Source of the DNA: Hydrogenobacter sp. | Lineage (GTDB): Bacteria > Aquificota > Aquificia > Aquificales > Aquificaceae | Length of the DNA stretch: 63,304 nucleotides | Assembly: GCA_028276405.1 (NCBI GenBank) | Contig: JAPYWJ010000006.1 | Location: forward strand, 1-63,304 | Direction of reading: 5' to 3' | Shown here: positions 43,906 to 53,460 of the stretch, piece by piece | How positions within the stretch are numbered: position 1 is the stretch's first letter | How the letters are laid out: each line of letters opens with the position of its first letter | Made by a program: the position numbers and the translations under genes | The notes under the pieces: model-generated | Told to the model about the DNA's origin: nothing | Seen by the model: only the letters and a program-made list of their open reading frames with translations | The model's database searches: none

Positions 43906-43990
43906 AAGATGACATTAAATGCCAGCCTGTTAGATTGCGGCGCCTCCAGGAATATCCTGGACTTACCCAACCCACTATTCTGTAAACTCT
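43899..43990 (-). ncRNA. Candidate omega-RNA / right end of the TnpB element
   Basis: TnpB guides usually derive from the 3' end of tnpB and the element's right end. Here that stretch contains a perfect 6-bp hairpin (43946-43960, CCAGGA-ATA-TCCTGG) and a GGCGCC palindrome (43939-43944), unlike the surrounding AT-rich coding DNA. The guide would then read past the stop into the carB promoter region. Exact ends are not determined. Confidence 0.35.
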
Positions 43991-45488
43991 TTAAGAGCTT
44001 ACAGAACTCGTAGTCGCTTTTGATTTTAATGGGATTACACAACTTAAAGAGTTTGTCTTTTAGCCACTCAAAACTTTTACCCACTCCCACCTTAATATGA
44101 TTTACCGCTCCATTAACATCCGCATTGAACACTTTGTTTATAACAGTATCCAAGAACAAACCCCTCTTAACACGCTTTCCATTGAAAGCATTAGTCAAGT
44201 CAGGGCTATCCTGGATACTCTTTACATCATCACTTATACAGCTTGCCTTAGATGTATACCTTTCATCTACATAATGCACTCTTATTCCTCGCTCCTGCGC
44301 CTTGTATTCTATGTATTTGAGTAGCTTTATAAACGGTATTTGAATGAAGTTCTGTTTTATAGCTTTGCTTAGTTCACATTGTCTGTTGTTTTTAAGTTCT
44401 GCTAAGTTTTTAGATATAAAGACATCTGACACTCCATGTAGATGTAAATACTCCACTATACGCTTAGCCATTTTATGAAACTGATCCGTGAAAAATTTAT
44501 TTCTCTTAGCAAAGAGAAAGCTTATAAACCTGCCAATATTCTTACCTTTCTCTGTATATTTAGCAGGATATTTTGTTCCTGTCTTGGATACAGCCCACTC
44601 CTCTACCTCATTAGCCCTGCTTTCATTTAGCTTTGCTATAACCCTGTTGAACTTGGTATTGTAATGTTTAAAGGGTTTGCCATCTACTATCAGGGACGAA
44701 GTATGTTCATCGCCTATAAACACTGCCATTAGATTGTTTATACCTATATCTATACTGGCGTATTTACTTTGCTTTGTTTGAATTTTCTTTAGTTCTTTCA
44801 GATAATTAATTTGCAAATACAAGCTTCCATTGTCATACACAAGCCTTGCGGAGTATAGCTTGTCTATGTCCGTTAGCTTCTTGACCTGTTCTTTATCTAC
44901 ATGTATATAAACCATACCGTCAAACAGATTGATACCTACTAAATTTTCCTTTTCCAATCTTGCAAAAGACAAAGAACAGTATTTATCCAATTCTATAGAA
45001 TAGTTTGTTAATTTAGACAGCTTCTTTGGTTTAGGAGGTTTAGGCATTCCATTAAATAAACTTGGATTTTGTTTGTATAACTCTAAGCTGGTAAAATAAG
45101 TTTTAAAGCTTGTTTTTACTCTCTTTATGATATGAAGTAAGTTATGTGGTTTTAACTTCTTGGCTGTTTCTTTCAACGCTTGCCACAGTTGATTGTCTTT
45201 GTATTTGTTTTGGAGATACTCTACCTGTGTTGAGTGTTTAGAGTTGTAATCATACAAAGCATTTCTCATAAGTTGTGGAGAAGTTAGCAAATTAAAGTCG
45301 TTTGTATCTTTACCATCTTTATATAGATTGTAGTTTTGGTTGATAAGTATAAGCAACATATTTTCAAAGTGCTTGTAGGTAAGTAAGATATTCTTTAGTT
45401 TCTTTTCTAATTTATTAGACTTTATTCTGATAGAAAAGGTTCTTAACTCTGTATTTTGTGTTAGAGATTGCTTATTATGCTTTTTCAT
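43899..45488 (-). CDS. tnpB: TnpB-like RNA-guided nuclease, IS605/IS1341 group
   Basis: A 529-residue TnpB with RuvC-like residues D247 (ASIDIGINNL), probably E409 (VHYVDERYTSKAS) and D457 (NADVNGAVNH). The usual RuvC-II Glu position, around VFISKNLAEL, has no clear equivalent of the vEdL motif, so the active site looks like the TnpB group with a relocated Glu. The zinc ribbon between E409 and D457 is missing (only C417 remains). No TnpA is adjacent, so it is a solo element. It is AT-rich and Lys/Asn-rich compared with its neighbours. The C-terminal 30 codons run through hairpin DNA likely to be the element's right end. Confidence 0.9.
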   Translation of the reverse strand: MKKHNKQSLTQNTELRTFSIRIKSNKLEKKLKNILLTYKHFENMLLILINQNYNLYKDGKDTNDFNLLTSPQLMRNALYDYNSKHSTQVEYLQNKYKDNQLWQALKETAKKLKPHNLLHIIKRVKTSFKTYFTSLELYKQNPSLFNGMPKPPKPKKLSKLTNYSIELDKYCSLSFARLEKENLVGINLFDGMVYIHVDKEQVKKLTDIDKLYSARLVYDNGSLYLQINYLKELKKIQTKQSKYASIDIGINNLMAVFIGDEHTSSLIVDGKPFKHYNTKFNRVIAKLNESRANEVEEWAVSKTGTKYPAKYTEKGKNIGRFISFLFAKRNKFFTDQFHKMAKRIVEYLHLHGVSDVFISKNLAELKNNRQCELSKAIKQNFIQIPFIKLLKYIEYKAQERGIRVHYVDERYTSKASCISDDVKSIQDSPDLTNAFNGKRVKRGLFLDTVINKVFNADVNGAVNHIKVGVGKSFEWLKDKLFKLCNPIKIKSDYEFCKLLKSLQNSGLGKSRIFLEAPQSNRLAFNVIFC

Positions 45489-45537
45489 TTAAGAGTTTCT
45501 CTGCTATCAAACTTCCCTATTTTATACATACCTTGAT

Positions 45538-45565
45538 AATGTATCACATGATCTAATCCTGTCAA
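45538..45565 (-). promoter_or_regulatory. Promoter of tnpB
   Basis: Minus strand TTGACA (45565-45560), 16-nt spacer, TACATT (45543-45538), about 50 nt upstream of the tnpB ATG. The -35 is a perfect consensus. Confidence 0.55.
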
Positions 45566-45629
45566 GTAGAAAAAAGTAGGAAAGAGGAGAAAAGTTCTAA
45601 CAGTTAGTATCCTCTAAGTCAGAATAGTT

Positions 45630-45635
45630 TATACT
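45630..45635 (+). promoter_or_regulatory. -10 box of purE
   Basis: TATACT ends 7 nt before the purE ATG; no ribosome site is visible. Confidence 0.5.
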
Positions 45636-45642
45636 AAGCTTC

Positions 45643-46128
45643 ATGAAGGTTGCTATTATAATGGGTAGTATATCCGATTGGGAACATCTTCAAGAAGCTT
45701 ATGGATTACTTAAAGAGTTTGGTGTTGAGTGTGAGGTCAAGGTGGTGTCTGCCCACAGAACTCCAGAGCTTATGTACGAGTTTGCCAAAAGCGCTAAGAG
45801 TAGAGGTATAGAGGTTATCATAGCAGGTGCAGGAGGTGCTGCCCATCTGCCGGGTATGACCGCTTCTTTGACCATTTTACCCGTTATAGGAGTGCCCATA
45901 CCTTCAAAGCATCTTGCAGGTGTGGACTCTCTTTATTCCATAGTACAGATGCCCTCGGGTGTTCCTGTGGCTACTGTGGGTATAGGAAATGCTACAAACG
46001 CAGCTCTCTTAGCTCTAAGGATATTGGCGCTAAAGGATCCCCACATAGCCAAAAAGTTGGAAGATTATATGGAGAGCCTTGAAGAAAAAGTAAAACAGAT
46101 GAACCAGGATCTAAATTTTAAAATATGA
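45643..46128 (+). CDS. purE: 5-(carboxyamino)imidazole ribonucleotide mutase
   Basis: A class I PurE of 161 residues with the active-site stretches [26 protein letters not shown] and [13 protein letters not shown]. It rearranges N5-CAIR to CAIR in purine synthesis, which normally requires PurK elsewhere. It overlaps uvrB by 4 bp (ATGA). Confidence 0.96.
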   Translation: MKVAIIMGSISDWEHLQEAYGLLKEFGVECEVKVVSAHRTPELMYEFAKSAKSRGIEVIIAGAGGAAHLPGMTASLTILPVIGVPIPSKHLAGVDSLYSIVQMPSGVPVATVGIGNATNAALLALRILALKDPHIAKKLEDYMESLEEKVKQMNQDLNFKI

Positions 46129-48116
46129 AAGTTCAAGAAGGTTTTTTGCTAAAAACCCACTTAAAGCCTGCGGGAGATCAGCCTAAGGCTATAAGAGAAC
46201 TCCTTGATAACTTAGAAAGTGGCGTAAAGGAGCAAGTGCTTCTGGGAGCTACTGGCACAGGAAAGACCTTCACTTTGGCGTGCGTTATAGCTCAACATAA
46301 CAAACCTACGCTTGTGATATCCCACAACAAAATACTCGCAGCACAGTTATACAGAGAGTTCAAAGAGCTTTTTCCACAGAACGCAGTGGAATACTTTATA
46401 TCTTACTACGACTACTACCAACCTGAGGCGTACATACCAGAAAAAGACCTTTACATAGAAAAAGATGCATCCATCAATCAAGTGCTTGAAAGATACAGAC
46501 ATTCTGCAACCATATCCGTATTAGAAAGAAGAGATGTAATAGTAGTTGCTTCTGTATCTTGCATATACGGACTTGGATCTCCAGAAAACTATTACTCCCT
46601 GAGGATAAAGCTAAGAGTAGGTGATAGGTTCAGCATGAGCAAACTCATAAGAAAGCTTGTGGAGATAGGATACCAAAGAAACGATTATGCTTATACGAGA
46701 GCTACCTTTAGCGTAAAAGGTAGCGCTGTAGAGGTAGTGCCATCTAACACAGAAGACAGAATAGTAAGGATAGAGTTTTGGGATGATGAGATAGAAAGGC
46801 TGATCCTTATGGATGCTCTAAACAGAAGTATTATCAGCGAGCTTAAAGAGTTTTCTCTATTTCCTGCATCTCACTACATAGCAAAAAAAGAGAGCTTGGA
46901 CCATGTGCTTGAGCAGATAAAGAGGGACTTAGACGAAAGAGTAAAGTTCTTTAAGTCTCAGGGCAAAGAAATTGAGGCAAAAAGGCTCTATCAGAGAACC
47001 ATGTACGACATGGAGATGATAAAGGAGATAGGACACTGTAAAGGTATAGAAAACTACTCAAGGTACTTTGACGGAAGGAAACCCGGAGAGCCACCCTTTA
47101 CTCTTCTTGATTACTTCCCAGAAGACTTCCTCATCATCATAGACGAATCGCATGTTACTATACCTCAGATAAGAGCCATGTACAACGGAGACAGATCCAG
47201 AAAAGAAAAACTCGTGGAGTACGGCTGGAGGCTTCCTTCCGCACTTGACAACAGACCTCTAAAGTTTGAGGAATTCCTTGAAAAGATAAATCAGGTGATT
47301 TATGTTTCCGCAACGCCCGGTGATTGGGAAATAGAAAGAAGCAAGGGAGTTATAGTGGAGCAGATAGTAAGACCTACAGGACTTTTAGATCCAGAAGTAG
47401 AGGTAAGACCTAAAAAGGGACAGCTTGAGAGCCTCCTCAGAGAGGTGCAGGAAAGAAAGAAAAGAAATGAGCGTGCCCTTGTGCTTACCACTACCAAAAG
47501 GCTTGCAGAAGAGGTTGCAGACTACCTAACAGAAAGGGGACTGTCTGCCAAGTACATGCACTCAGACCTTGATGCCATAGAGAGGGCAAAAGTGATAAAA
47601 GAACTCAGAGAAGGTAGCGTGGATGTTATAGTAGGCGTGAACCTTCTGAGAGAGGGTCTTGACCTCCCAGAGGTCTCTTTGGTTGCCATCTTAGACGCAG
47701 ACAAGGAAGGTTTTTTAAGAAGTTATACTTCCCTCATACAAACCATAGGTAGAGCTGCAAGAAATGTAAACGGTAAAGCCATACTTTACGCGGATACCAT
47801 CACAGAGTCCATGAGAAAAGCCATAGAAGAAACACAAAGAAGAAGAGAAAAACAAAGACTGTACAACCAACAGAACGGGATAACACCCAAAAGCGTATCC
47901 AAACCCGTAAAAGACCTCCTCTCCATAGAAGAGCTGGACTATGTTAAAATGCCTCCAAATATACCCAAAGGCATAAACAGTGAGGTGGACTTACTGAAAA
48001 AGATAGAGAGGTTAGAAAAGGAGATGTTTGAATGCGCAAAGCGGTGGGAGTTTGAAAAAGCTGCAAAGCTAAGAGATGAGATAAAGAAGTTAAGAGAGTT
48101 ACTAAATCTTATGTGA
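46125..48116 (+). CDS. uvrB: Excinuclease ABC subunit B
   Basis: A full-length UvrB of 663 residues: Walker [12 protein letters not shown], the damage-probing beta-hairpin [15 protein letters not shown], helicase motif [11 protein letters not shown], and a C-terminal UVR motif from about 630. It loads onto lesions with UvrA and recruits UvrC. It overlaps purE; its stop is 11 bp before the methyltransferase start. Confidence 0.97.
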   Translation: MKVQEGFLLKTHLKPAGDQPKAIRELLDNLESGVKEQVLLGATGTGKTFTLACVIAQHNKPTLVISHNKILAAQLYREFKELFPQNAVEYFISYYDYYQPEAYIPEKDLYIEKDASINQVLERYRHSATISVLERRDVIVVASVSCIYGLGSPENYYSLRIKLRVGDRFSMSKLIRKLVEIGYQRNDYAYTRATFSVKGSAVEVVPSNTEDRIVRIEFWDDEIERLILMDALNRSIISELKEFSLFPASHYIAKKESLDHVLEQIKRDLDERVKFFKSQGKEIEAKRLYQRTMYDMEMIKEIGHCKGIENYSRYFDGRKPGEPPFTLLDYFPEDFLIIIDESHVTIPQIRAMYNGDRSRKEKLVEYGWRLPSALDNRPLKFEEFLEKINQVIYVSATPGDWEIERSKGVIVEQIVRPTGLLDPEVEVRPKKGQLESLLREVQERKKRNERALVLTTTKRLAEEVADYLTERGLSAKYMHSDLDAIERAKVIKELREGSVDVIVGVNLLREGLDLPEVSLVAILDADKEGFLRSYTSLIQTIGRAARNVNGKAILYADTITESMRKAIEETQRRREKQRLYNQQNGITPKSVSKPVKDLLSIEELDYVKMPPNIPKGINSEVDLLKKIERLEKEMFECAKRWEFEKAAKLRDEIKKLRELLNLM

Positions 48117-48127
48117 GGTGTAAGACC

Positions 48128-48757
48128 ATGGCTCACAAGTTTGATCCATCTAAGCTGGAAAAGCTTGATGACCCTTCAAGGCTTGAGCTATTTGATCCTC
48201 CCAAAGTGCTAAAAGAGTTTGGGCTAAGAAAGGGTATGAAAGTGCTTGATGTGGGTACCGGTGCCGGTTTTTACCTTCCTTACCTATCCCAAGCGGTAGG
48301 GGAAGAAGGAAAGGTTTATGCCATAGACATAGAGGAGTCCGCAGTTGATTATGCCAAACGCAAGGTGGAGAGCTTAGGTTTAAAAAATGTAGAGGTCTTA
48401 AAGTCTGAAGAAAACAGCGTACCCCTTCCTGAAAGTAGCGTTGATTTTATATTTATGGCTTTTGTGTTTCACGAACTGGAAAACCCTGTTGAGTTTATAA
48501 AGGAACTAAGGCGCGTTGCTAAAAGGTTTGCTTACCTTGCTATAATAGACTGGAAGAAAGAGGATAGGGACAAAGGACCACCTGCAGAGGAAGTCTACTC
48601 CGAGTGGGAGATAGGGTTAATCCTCGAAGATGCAGGTGTCAAAGTGGGCAGAGTTATAGAGCTAAGCAAGTACGCTTTTGGGGTTTATGCTATGTTTGTG
48701 CAAGAAGATACTGAAGGCTTCAAAAGTCCTATAAAAGTTCCGCCGGGAATAGCATGA
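48128..48757 (+). CDS. Class I SAM-dependent methyltransferase
   Basis: A 209-residue protein with motif I VLDVGTGAGFYLPYL, acidic loop VYAIDIEE and VDFIFMAFVFHELENP. It matches the UbiE/arsenite-methyltransferase-like class; the substrate is unknown. ATG 48128 follows GAGGTG by 6 nt and is preferred to ATG 48113, which overlaps the uvrB end. The next gene overlaps by 4 bp. Confidence 0.85.
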   Translation: MAHKFDPSKLEKLDDPSRLELFDPPKVLKEFGLRKGMKVLDVGTGAGFYLPYLSQAVGEEGKVYAIDIEESAVDYAKRKVESLGLKNVEVLKSEENSVPLPESSVDFIFMAFVFHELENPVEFIKELRRVAKRFAYLAIIDWKKEDRDKGPPAEEVYSEWEIGLILEDAGVKVGRVIELSKYAFGVYAMFVQEDTEGFKSPIKVPPGIA

Positions 48758-49182
48758 AGGATGCAGATATAATAAAAGAGCTCATAAGAAGAAATAAGAT
48801 TAAAAAAGAAGATGTAGAGGTTTTCCTGAAAGAAAAACATAAGAACGAAAGCATCCTACTTTTTCTGGTAAGAAAAGGTATTCTCTCAGAAGCGGAAGCT
48901 CTTGAGTTATCTCAGGAACTTCTTATGTCTGATGAAGACTCTAAAGACTTACCGCTCGATGAAGGGGTGCTTTTAGAGGACAGATACCTCCTTTACAGAG
49001 CAAAAGACAGCATCTATGCGGTGCCTTACTCCCACATAAGAACTATGGAACTGCGAGGTAAAAGTGTAATACTATACACAGGAGGCATAGAAAGACTTAC
49101 TATACAACTAAAAGACCAAGAGAGTGCGAAAAAGCTCTTTGAGGGGATACTTTTGGGTATAGAAAGGCTTTACTTAAGATAG
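48754..49182 (+). CDS. Unknown protein coupled to the methyltransferase
   Basis: I do not recognise this 142-residue protein. The first 60 residues are helical (IIKELIRRNKIKKEDVEVFL, LVRKGILSEAEAL) and resemble the short N-terminal domain of GspE/MshE-type ATPases. The second half is beta-rich (AVPYSHIRTMELRGKSVILYT). It starts in an ATGA overlap and its end overlaps the convergent carrier gene by 13 bp. Confidence 0.55.
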   Translation: MKDADIIKELIRRNKIKKEDVEVFLKEKHKNESILLFLVRKGILSEAEALELSQELLMSDEDSKDLPLDEGVLLEDRYLLYRAKDSIYAVPYSHIRTMELRGKSVILYTGGIERLTIQLKDQESAKKLFEGILLGIERLYLR

Positions 49183-49454
49183 CCTCCAGCTATAGCTGGC
49201 ACTATGGATAACACATCACCGTCCTTTAGCTCACTGTCTATACCCTTTAGAAATCTTATGTCCTCATCGTTGAGATAAAGGTTTACGAACCTTCTTAGCT
49301 CACCTTTTTCATCAACGAGCCTCTCTTTAAAACCCGGAAACATCTCCTCCAGTTTCTCTATGGCATCTCTTACGGTTTTTGCATCCACCTGCACTTCTCC
49401 TTGCCCGTTTGCTAATCTTCTGAGAGGTGTAGGTATTCTTACTACTACTGCCAT
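49170..49454 (-). CDS. CysO/MoaD-like sulfur carrier with extra C-terminal residues
   Basis: A 94-residue ubiquitin-fold protein. The segment RRFVNLYLNDEDIRFLKG and the end VPAIAGGYLK are close to those of CysO-type carriers, which use a terminal Gly-Gly thiocarboxylate as sulfur donor. Here three residues (YLK) follow the Gly-Gly, so the protein would need trimming, as known for some carriers cut by JAMM peptidases. It is the last gene of a minus-strand group with a ferredoxin. Confidence 0.85.
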   Translation of the reverse strand: MAVVVRIPTPLRRLANGQGEVQVDAKTVRDAIEKLEEMFPGFKERLVDEKGELRRFVNLYLNDEDIRFLKGIDSELKDGDVLSIVPAIAGGYLK

Positions 49455-49457
49455 CTC

Positions 49458-49775
49458 TTACCTCCGTTCCGCGGTGTTTGTAATATTAGTATACTCCAGT
49501 TTAAAGGTGTAAGGGGTTTTCCTCGGGTATTTTTCCGCTTCTTGAAAAAATTCCTTTGCCTGACTTTCCTGACCCAAAGCGGTATTTACAAGCCCTAACA
49601 GAAAATACTTTTCGTAAGAATCTTCCGAGAGCATGAGCCATTTAGTAGACTCAAGATACTTAAACTCAAGTATGTATCTAAGAGCCACACAAAAGGCATC
49701 TCTTTTGTTTGCAAAGTCGCTTTTCCTTAGTTTTGTCCCTTCCTTGTAAATGGCTATTCTGAATTTGACACGCAT
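49458..49775 (-). CDS. Unknown TPR-like small protein
   Basis: A protein of about 105 residues, helical, with a TPR-like pair (YEKYFLLGLVNTALGQESQA, KEFFQEAEKYPR). I recognise no specific family. The ATG at 49775 lies inside the end of the ferredoxin gene (22-bp overlap); an upstream ATG at 49796 is possible. Only 3 bp separate it from the sulfur carrier. Confidence 0.55.
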   Translation of the reverse strand: MRVKFRIAIYKEGTKLRKSDFANKRDAFCVALRYILEFKYLESTKWLMLSEDSYEKYFLLGLVNTALGQESQAKEFFQEAEKYPRKTPYTFKLEYTNITNTAERR

Positions 49776-50305
49776 GTTTGCACTGGCTCTTTCCAATTGA
49801 AGAGTTCTAAAAGAGATTCTGAGTTTATCCTGTTGGTTATGTGGCGCTCCTTAGGTAACTGATCCACTTGGACAAAATAGAGGCAGTTAGTTACGCACTT
49901 AGAAACACAGGAAGGTAGAAGTCCTCTATCTATCCTCTTATAGCAGTAGTCGCACTTTTCTACCTTCATAGTGTTTGGATTGAAAGTTATAGCTCCGTAA
50001 GGACAGGCTATTATGCATGCCTTACAACCTATACAGAGTGTCTCTTGTACATACACTATCCCATCATGTCTTTTTTTCATGGCTGATGTGGGACATGCAA
50101 AAACACAGGGCGCAGGATCACAGTGATAGCAGTTCATCGGAAGGAAAAAGGCGTCTGCGGTTTCCGCAAGCCCTTCTACCCTAAATACCTTCATGGGTCT
50201 TATATTTAGGCTTTCTAAACCTTTCTCATGTTTGCAAGCTACCTCACAAGACAAACAACCTATACACCTGTCTAAATCTATAATCATCACCGGTTTTTTA
50301 CTCAT
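49754..50305 (-). CDS. Four-cluster ferredoxin-type protein (HycB/CooF-like)
   Basis: A 183-residue polyferredoxin with sixteen ligand cysteines in four groups: CIGCLSCEVAC, CYHCDPAPCVFAC, CIGCKACIIAC and CDYC...CVSKC. It is the stand-alone electron-transfer subunit type found with hydrogenases, formate dehydrogenases and aldehyde oxidoreductases. No catalytic subunit is adjacent; it is divergent from polX and followed by a TPR-like protein and a sulfur carrier. Confidence 0.9.
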   Translation of the reverse strand: MSKKPVMIIDLDRCIGCLSCEVACKHEKGLESLNIRPMKVFRVEGLAETADAFFLPMNCYHCDPAPCVFACPTSAMKKRHDGIVYVQETLCIGCKACIIACPYGAITFNPNTMKVEKCDYCYKRIDRGLLPSCVSKCVTNCLYFVQVDQLPKERHITNRINSESLLELFNWKEPVQTCVSNSE

Positions 50306-50350
50306 AACTTAAATAAATTATACGCCCTGCGAAAAAAATGAACTAATTTA

Positions 50351-50356
50351 TATACT
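50351..50356 (+). promoter_or_regulatory. -10 box of polX
   Basis: TATACT ends 6 nt before the polX ATG at 50363 with no ribosome site. Confidence 0.5.
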
Positions 50357-50362
50357 AAAGCT

Positions 50363-52105
50363 ATGAGTAAAAATAAAGAGATAGCGCGGATTTTTGAAAA
50401 GATGGCTGACATTCTTGAATTTCTTGGTGATAATCCCTACAGAATAGCCACATACAGACGGGTTGCTAACATTCTTTCGGAGCTTAATGTAGATGTTGAG
50501 GAGCTTGTAAAAAGCGGAAAGATATACAACATACCTGGCATAGGACAGTCTAGCGTAGAGAAGATACTGGAGTATCTTAAAAAAGGGAAGATATCCAAAT
50601 ACGAAGAGTTAAAGTCTAAAGTACCAGAAGACCTCCTTGAACTTATGGATGTTCCCAGCATAGGACCAAAGACACTGAGGTTAGCTTATGAAAAGCTTGG
50701 GATAAGAAGTAAAGATGACTTTTTAAGAGCGGTGCGTAGCGGCATGTTAGCTACTCTACCTGGTTTTGGTGAGAAAAAGCTTCAGAACATCATGAGAGGC
50801 ATAGAGCTGTGGGAAAAAAGCAAAGAGAGAATGACCTTAATAGAAGCCTTTGAGATAGGTCAGGAGTATCTTGATTACATGAAGCATCTGGAAAACCTTA
50901 TAGAAAAAGTTGAGCTCGCTGGAAGTCTTAGAAGGAGGAAAGAAACGGTAGGAGATATAGACATACTCGTGTCTGCACCACGCCAAAATTGGGTCAAAAT
51001 ACACGAACATTTTGTAAACTTTCATGGTGTTAAGGATGTGCTTTTAAAAGGGGAAACCAAGTCAAGCGTGGTGTTAGAAAATGCAAGGCAAGTGGATCTG
51101 AGAACCGTTGAGCCTCATCAGTGGGGGGCTGCACTCCAGTACTTTACTGGTTCAAAGGAACACAACATAAGGATTAGGGACATAGCCAAAGCAAAAGGTC
51201 TGAAACTCAGCGAGTATGGAGTGTTCAAAGCGGATACAGACCAATGGATAGGAGGAAGTAGCGAAGAGGAAGTTTACGCACTGCTGGGTATGCAAACACC
51301 ACCTCCCGAAATAAGGGAAAACGCAGGGGAGATAGAATTAGCCCTTGAAGGAAAACTGCCTAAACTCGTATCCTTCCAAGATATAAAAGGAGACTTTCAC
51401 ATGCACACTAACTGGAGTGATGGTATAGGCACTTTGGAGGAGATGGTAGAAACTGCTTACCGAATGGGCTACGAGTATGTAGTCGTAGGTGATCACTCCT
51501 TCTCTGCAAGGGTAGCAAAAGGTCTTGATGTGGAAAGATACAAACAGCAGTGGAAAGAAATAGATATGCTACAGAAAGAATACTCTTCTAATGGTTTTTA
51601 CATTCTCAAAGGTTGTGAGGTGGACATACTTCCTGATGGAAGCCTTGACCTTCCTGATAGTGTGCTTGCAGAGTTTGATTTTGTAGTAGCATCTATACAC
51701 ACAAGGTTTTCTCAGGACAATACCTACAGGATATTAAAAGCTATAGAGAATCCCTATGTGAATCTCATAGGGCATCCAACGGGTAAATCCTACGGTTCAA
51801 GACAGGGCTACCCTTTGGACATGGAAAAGATCATAAAGCTTGCAAGAGATACTGGCACAGCGCTGGAGCTAAACACCTTCAGAGCAGACCTCTCACCTGA
51901 ACATGTGCGTATGTGTATGACAGAAGGTGTCTACATAGCCATCGTAACAGATGCACACGCACCTGCTCACCTCAGATACATGCATTTAGGTGTAGGTTTG
52001 GCAAGGAGAGGGTGGGCACTGCCAGAGTTCGTCCTTAACACTAAGGATATAAAAGGTGTTAAGGAATTTGTGCTCAAAAAGAGAAGACTGCTCGCTGTTG
52101 TTTAA
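50363..52105 (+). CDS. polX: DNA polymerase X with PHP domain
   Basis: A 580-residue bacterial PolX. Residues 1-150 are the 8-kDa/fingers region with helix-hairpin-helix motifs (IPGIGQSSVEKI, LPGFGEKKLQNI). The palm has GSLRRRKETVGDIDIL, with catalytic D198 and D200. A PHP metal-dependent nuclease domain starts near 346 (FHMHTNWSDG, VVGDHSF). It fills gaps and trims 3' ends in base excision repair. It lies 5 bp before selA. Confidence 0.95.
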   Translation: MSKNKEIARIFEKMADILEFLGDNPYRIATYRRVANILSELNVDVEELVKSGKIYNIPGIGQSSVEKILEYLKKGKISKYEELKSKVPEDLLELMDVPSIGPKTLRLAYEKLGIRSKDDFLRAVRSGMLATLPGFGEKKLQNIMRGIELWEKSKERMTLIEAFEIGQEYLDYMKHLENLIEKVELAGSLRRRKETVGDIDILVSAPRQNWVKIHEHFVNFHGVKDVLLKGETKSSVVLENARQVDLRTVEPHQWGAALQYFTGSKEHNIRIRDIAKAKGLKLSEYGVFKADTDQWIGGSSEEEVYALLGMQTPPPEIRENAGEIELALEGKLPKLVSFQDIKGDFHMHTNWSDGIGTLEEMVETAYRMGYEYVVVGDHSFSARVAKGLDVERYKQQWKEIDMLQKEYSSNGFYILKGCEVDILPDGSLDLPDSVLAEFDFVVASIHTRFSQDNTYRILKAIENPYVNLIGHPTGKSYGSRQGYPLDMEKIIKLARDTGTALELNTFRADLSPEHVRMCMTEGVYIAIVTDAHAPAHLRYMHLGVGLARRGWALPEFVLNTKDIKGVKEFVLKKRRLLAVV

Positions 52106-52110
52106 AAAAA

Positions 52111-53460
52111 ATGAGAGAAAAACTGCTTCGGTCTTTACCTCAGGTATCAAAACTGATAGAACATTATAAAGATAGATATCCTGAAGTATATGTTAAACAA
52201 GCGGTAAAAGATACTCTTGATCAAATACGCAAGGAAATAAAAGAGGGAAAGAGGGATACGCTGGCAGACCTTTATGAGCTTTTGGAAGAAAGCATACGCA
52301 AAAAAGTTCAGACAAGGCTTAAAAGGGTCATAAATGCCACAGGCGTGGTTATAAATACAAACTTAGGAAGGTCTCCTTTGGCGGAAGAAGTGGCTGAGTT
52401 TGTAAGCTACATAGCAAAAGGTTATTCCAACTTGGAGTATGACCTTGATGAAGGTAAAAGGGGTTCAAGGCATAAACTTGTGGAAGAATATCTGGTACAC
52501 TTAACCGGTTGTGAGTCTGCTTTCGTAGTAAATAACAACGCAAGTGCGGTTTTCTTAGTGCTTAACACCCATGCTAACGGTAAGGAGGTAATAGTTTCAA
52601 GGGGAGAGCTTGTAGAGATAGGTGGAAGTTTCCGTATACCTGACATAATGAGAGCAAGCGGTGCAAAGCTGGTAGAAGTAGGAACCACCAACAAAACGCG
52701 ATTGAAAGACTACGAAGGAGCCATAACTGAAAATACGGCTCTCATCATGAAAGTACACAGAAGCAACTTTTACATGGAAGGTTTTGTAGAAGAGGTTAAA
52801 CCAGAAGACCTTTTGAAATTATCATTACCCGTTTATTACGATACAGGAAGCGGACTTCTATTGGACCTAAGGAAGTTAGGAATAAAAGCTCAAGAGCCAG
52901 ACCTGAGAAGTTGTGTGGAAAAGGGTATCCACCTAATATCCGCAAGTGGGGATAAGCTCTTAGGAGGTCCTCAGGCTGGCATCATTTTGGGAAATAGACA
53001 TCTCGTAGAACCCATAAAAAGAAATCCTCTCAGTAGAATAGTTAGAATAGACAAAATGACTTTGGCAGGACTTGAAATGACCCTAAGGCTATACATAGAA
53101 GAAAGGTGGCAGGAAATTCCCATCTTAAGAATGCTAACTTACAGCACATCTTACTTAAAAAGGCGTGCCAAAAAGCTATACAAATGGATAAAAGAAAAAG
53201 TTCCTGAGCTTGAACTTAGGATCATCAAAGATACATCCCAGTGTGGTGGTGGATCTTTGCCAGATCTCATGTTAGAAACCTACTGCGTTTCCCTAAAACA
53301 CAAAAAACTTTCAGCGGAAGAGCTTTCAAAACGACTTAGAAATCTTGACACCCCTCTCATAGGCAGGATAAAGGAAAACACTTTGCTTCTTGATGTAAGA
53401 ACGATACTGGATGAGGAACTAAGGCTCATACCTGACATTATTAAAAAAGCTCTATTTTAG
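52111..53460 (+). CDS. selA: L-seryl-tRNA(Sec) selenium transferase
   Basis: A 449-residue PLP enzyme with NATGVVINTNLGRSPL and the PLP lysine K282 in SASGDKLLGGPQAG, matching SelA. It turns Ser-tRNA(Sec) into Sec-tRNA(Sec), so this organism should decode UGA as selenocysteine. No selB, selC, selD or Sec-containing gene is seen in the window. Its 3' end overlaps the convergent engB by 20 bp. Confidence 0.96.
   Translation: MREKLLRSLPQVSKLIEHYKDRYPEVYVKQAVKDTLDQIRKEIKEGKRDTLADLYELLEESIRKKVQTRLKRVINATGVVINTNLGRSPLAEEVAEFVSYIAKGYSNLEYDLDEGKRGSRHKLVEEYLVHLTGCESAFVVNNNASAVFLVLNTHANGKEVIVSRGELVEIGGSFRIPDIMRASGAKLVEVGTTNKTRLKDYEGAITENTALIMKVHRSNFYMEGFVEEVKPEDLLKLSLPVYYDTGSGLLLDLRKLGIKAQEPDLRSCVEKGIHLISASGDKLLGGPQAGIILGNRHLVEPIKRNPLSRIVRIDKMTLAGLEMTLRLYIEERWQEIPILRMLTYSTSYLKRRAKKLYKWIKEKVPELELRIIKDTSQCGGGSLPDLMLETYCVSLKHKKLSAEELSKRLRNLDTPLIGRIKENTLLLDVRTILDEELRLIPDIIKKALF

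Noticed and set aside
52111-53460. In-frame TGA (Sec) codons near selA
   Set aside because: No gene in the window shows a TGA followed by conserved continuation of the family sequence.
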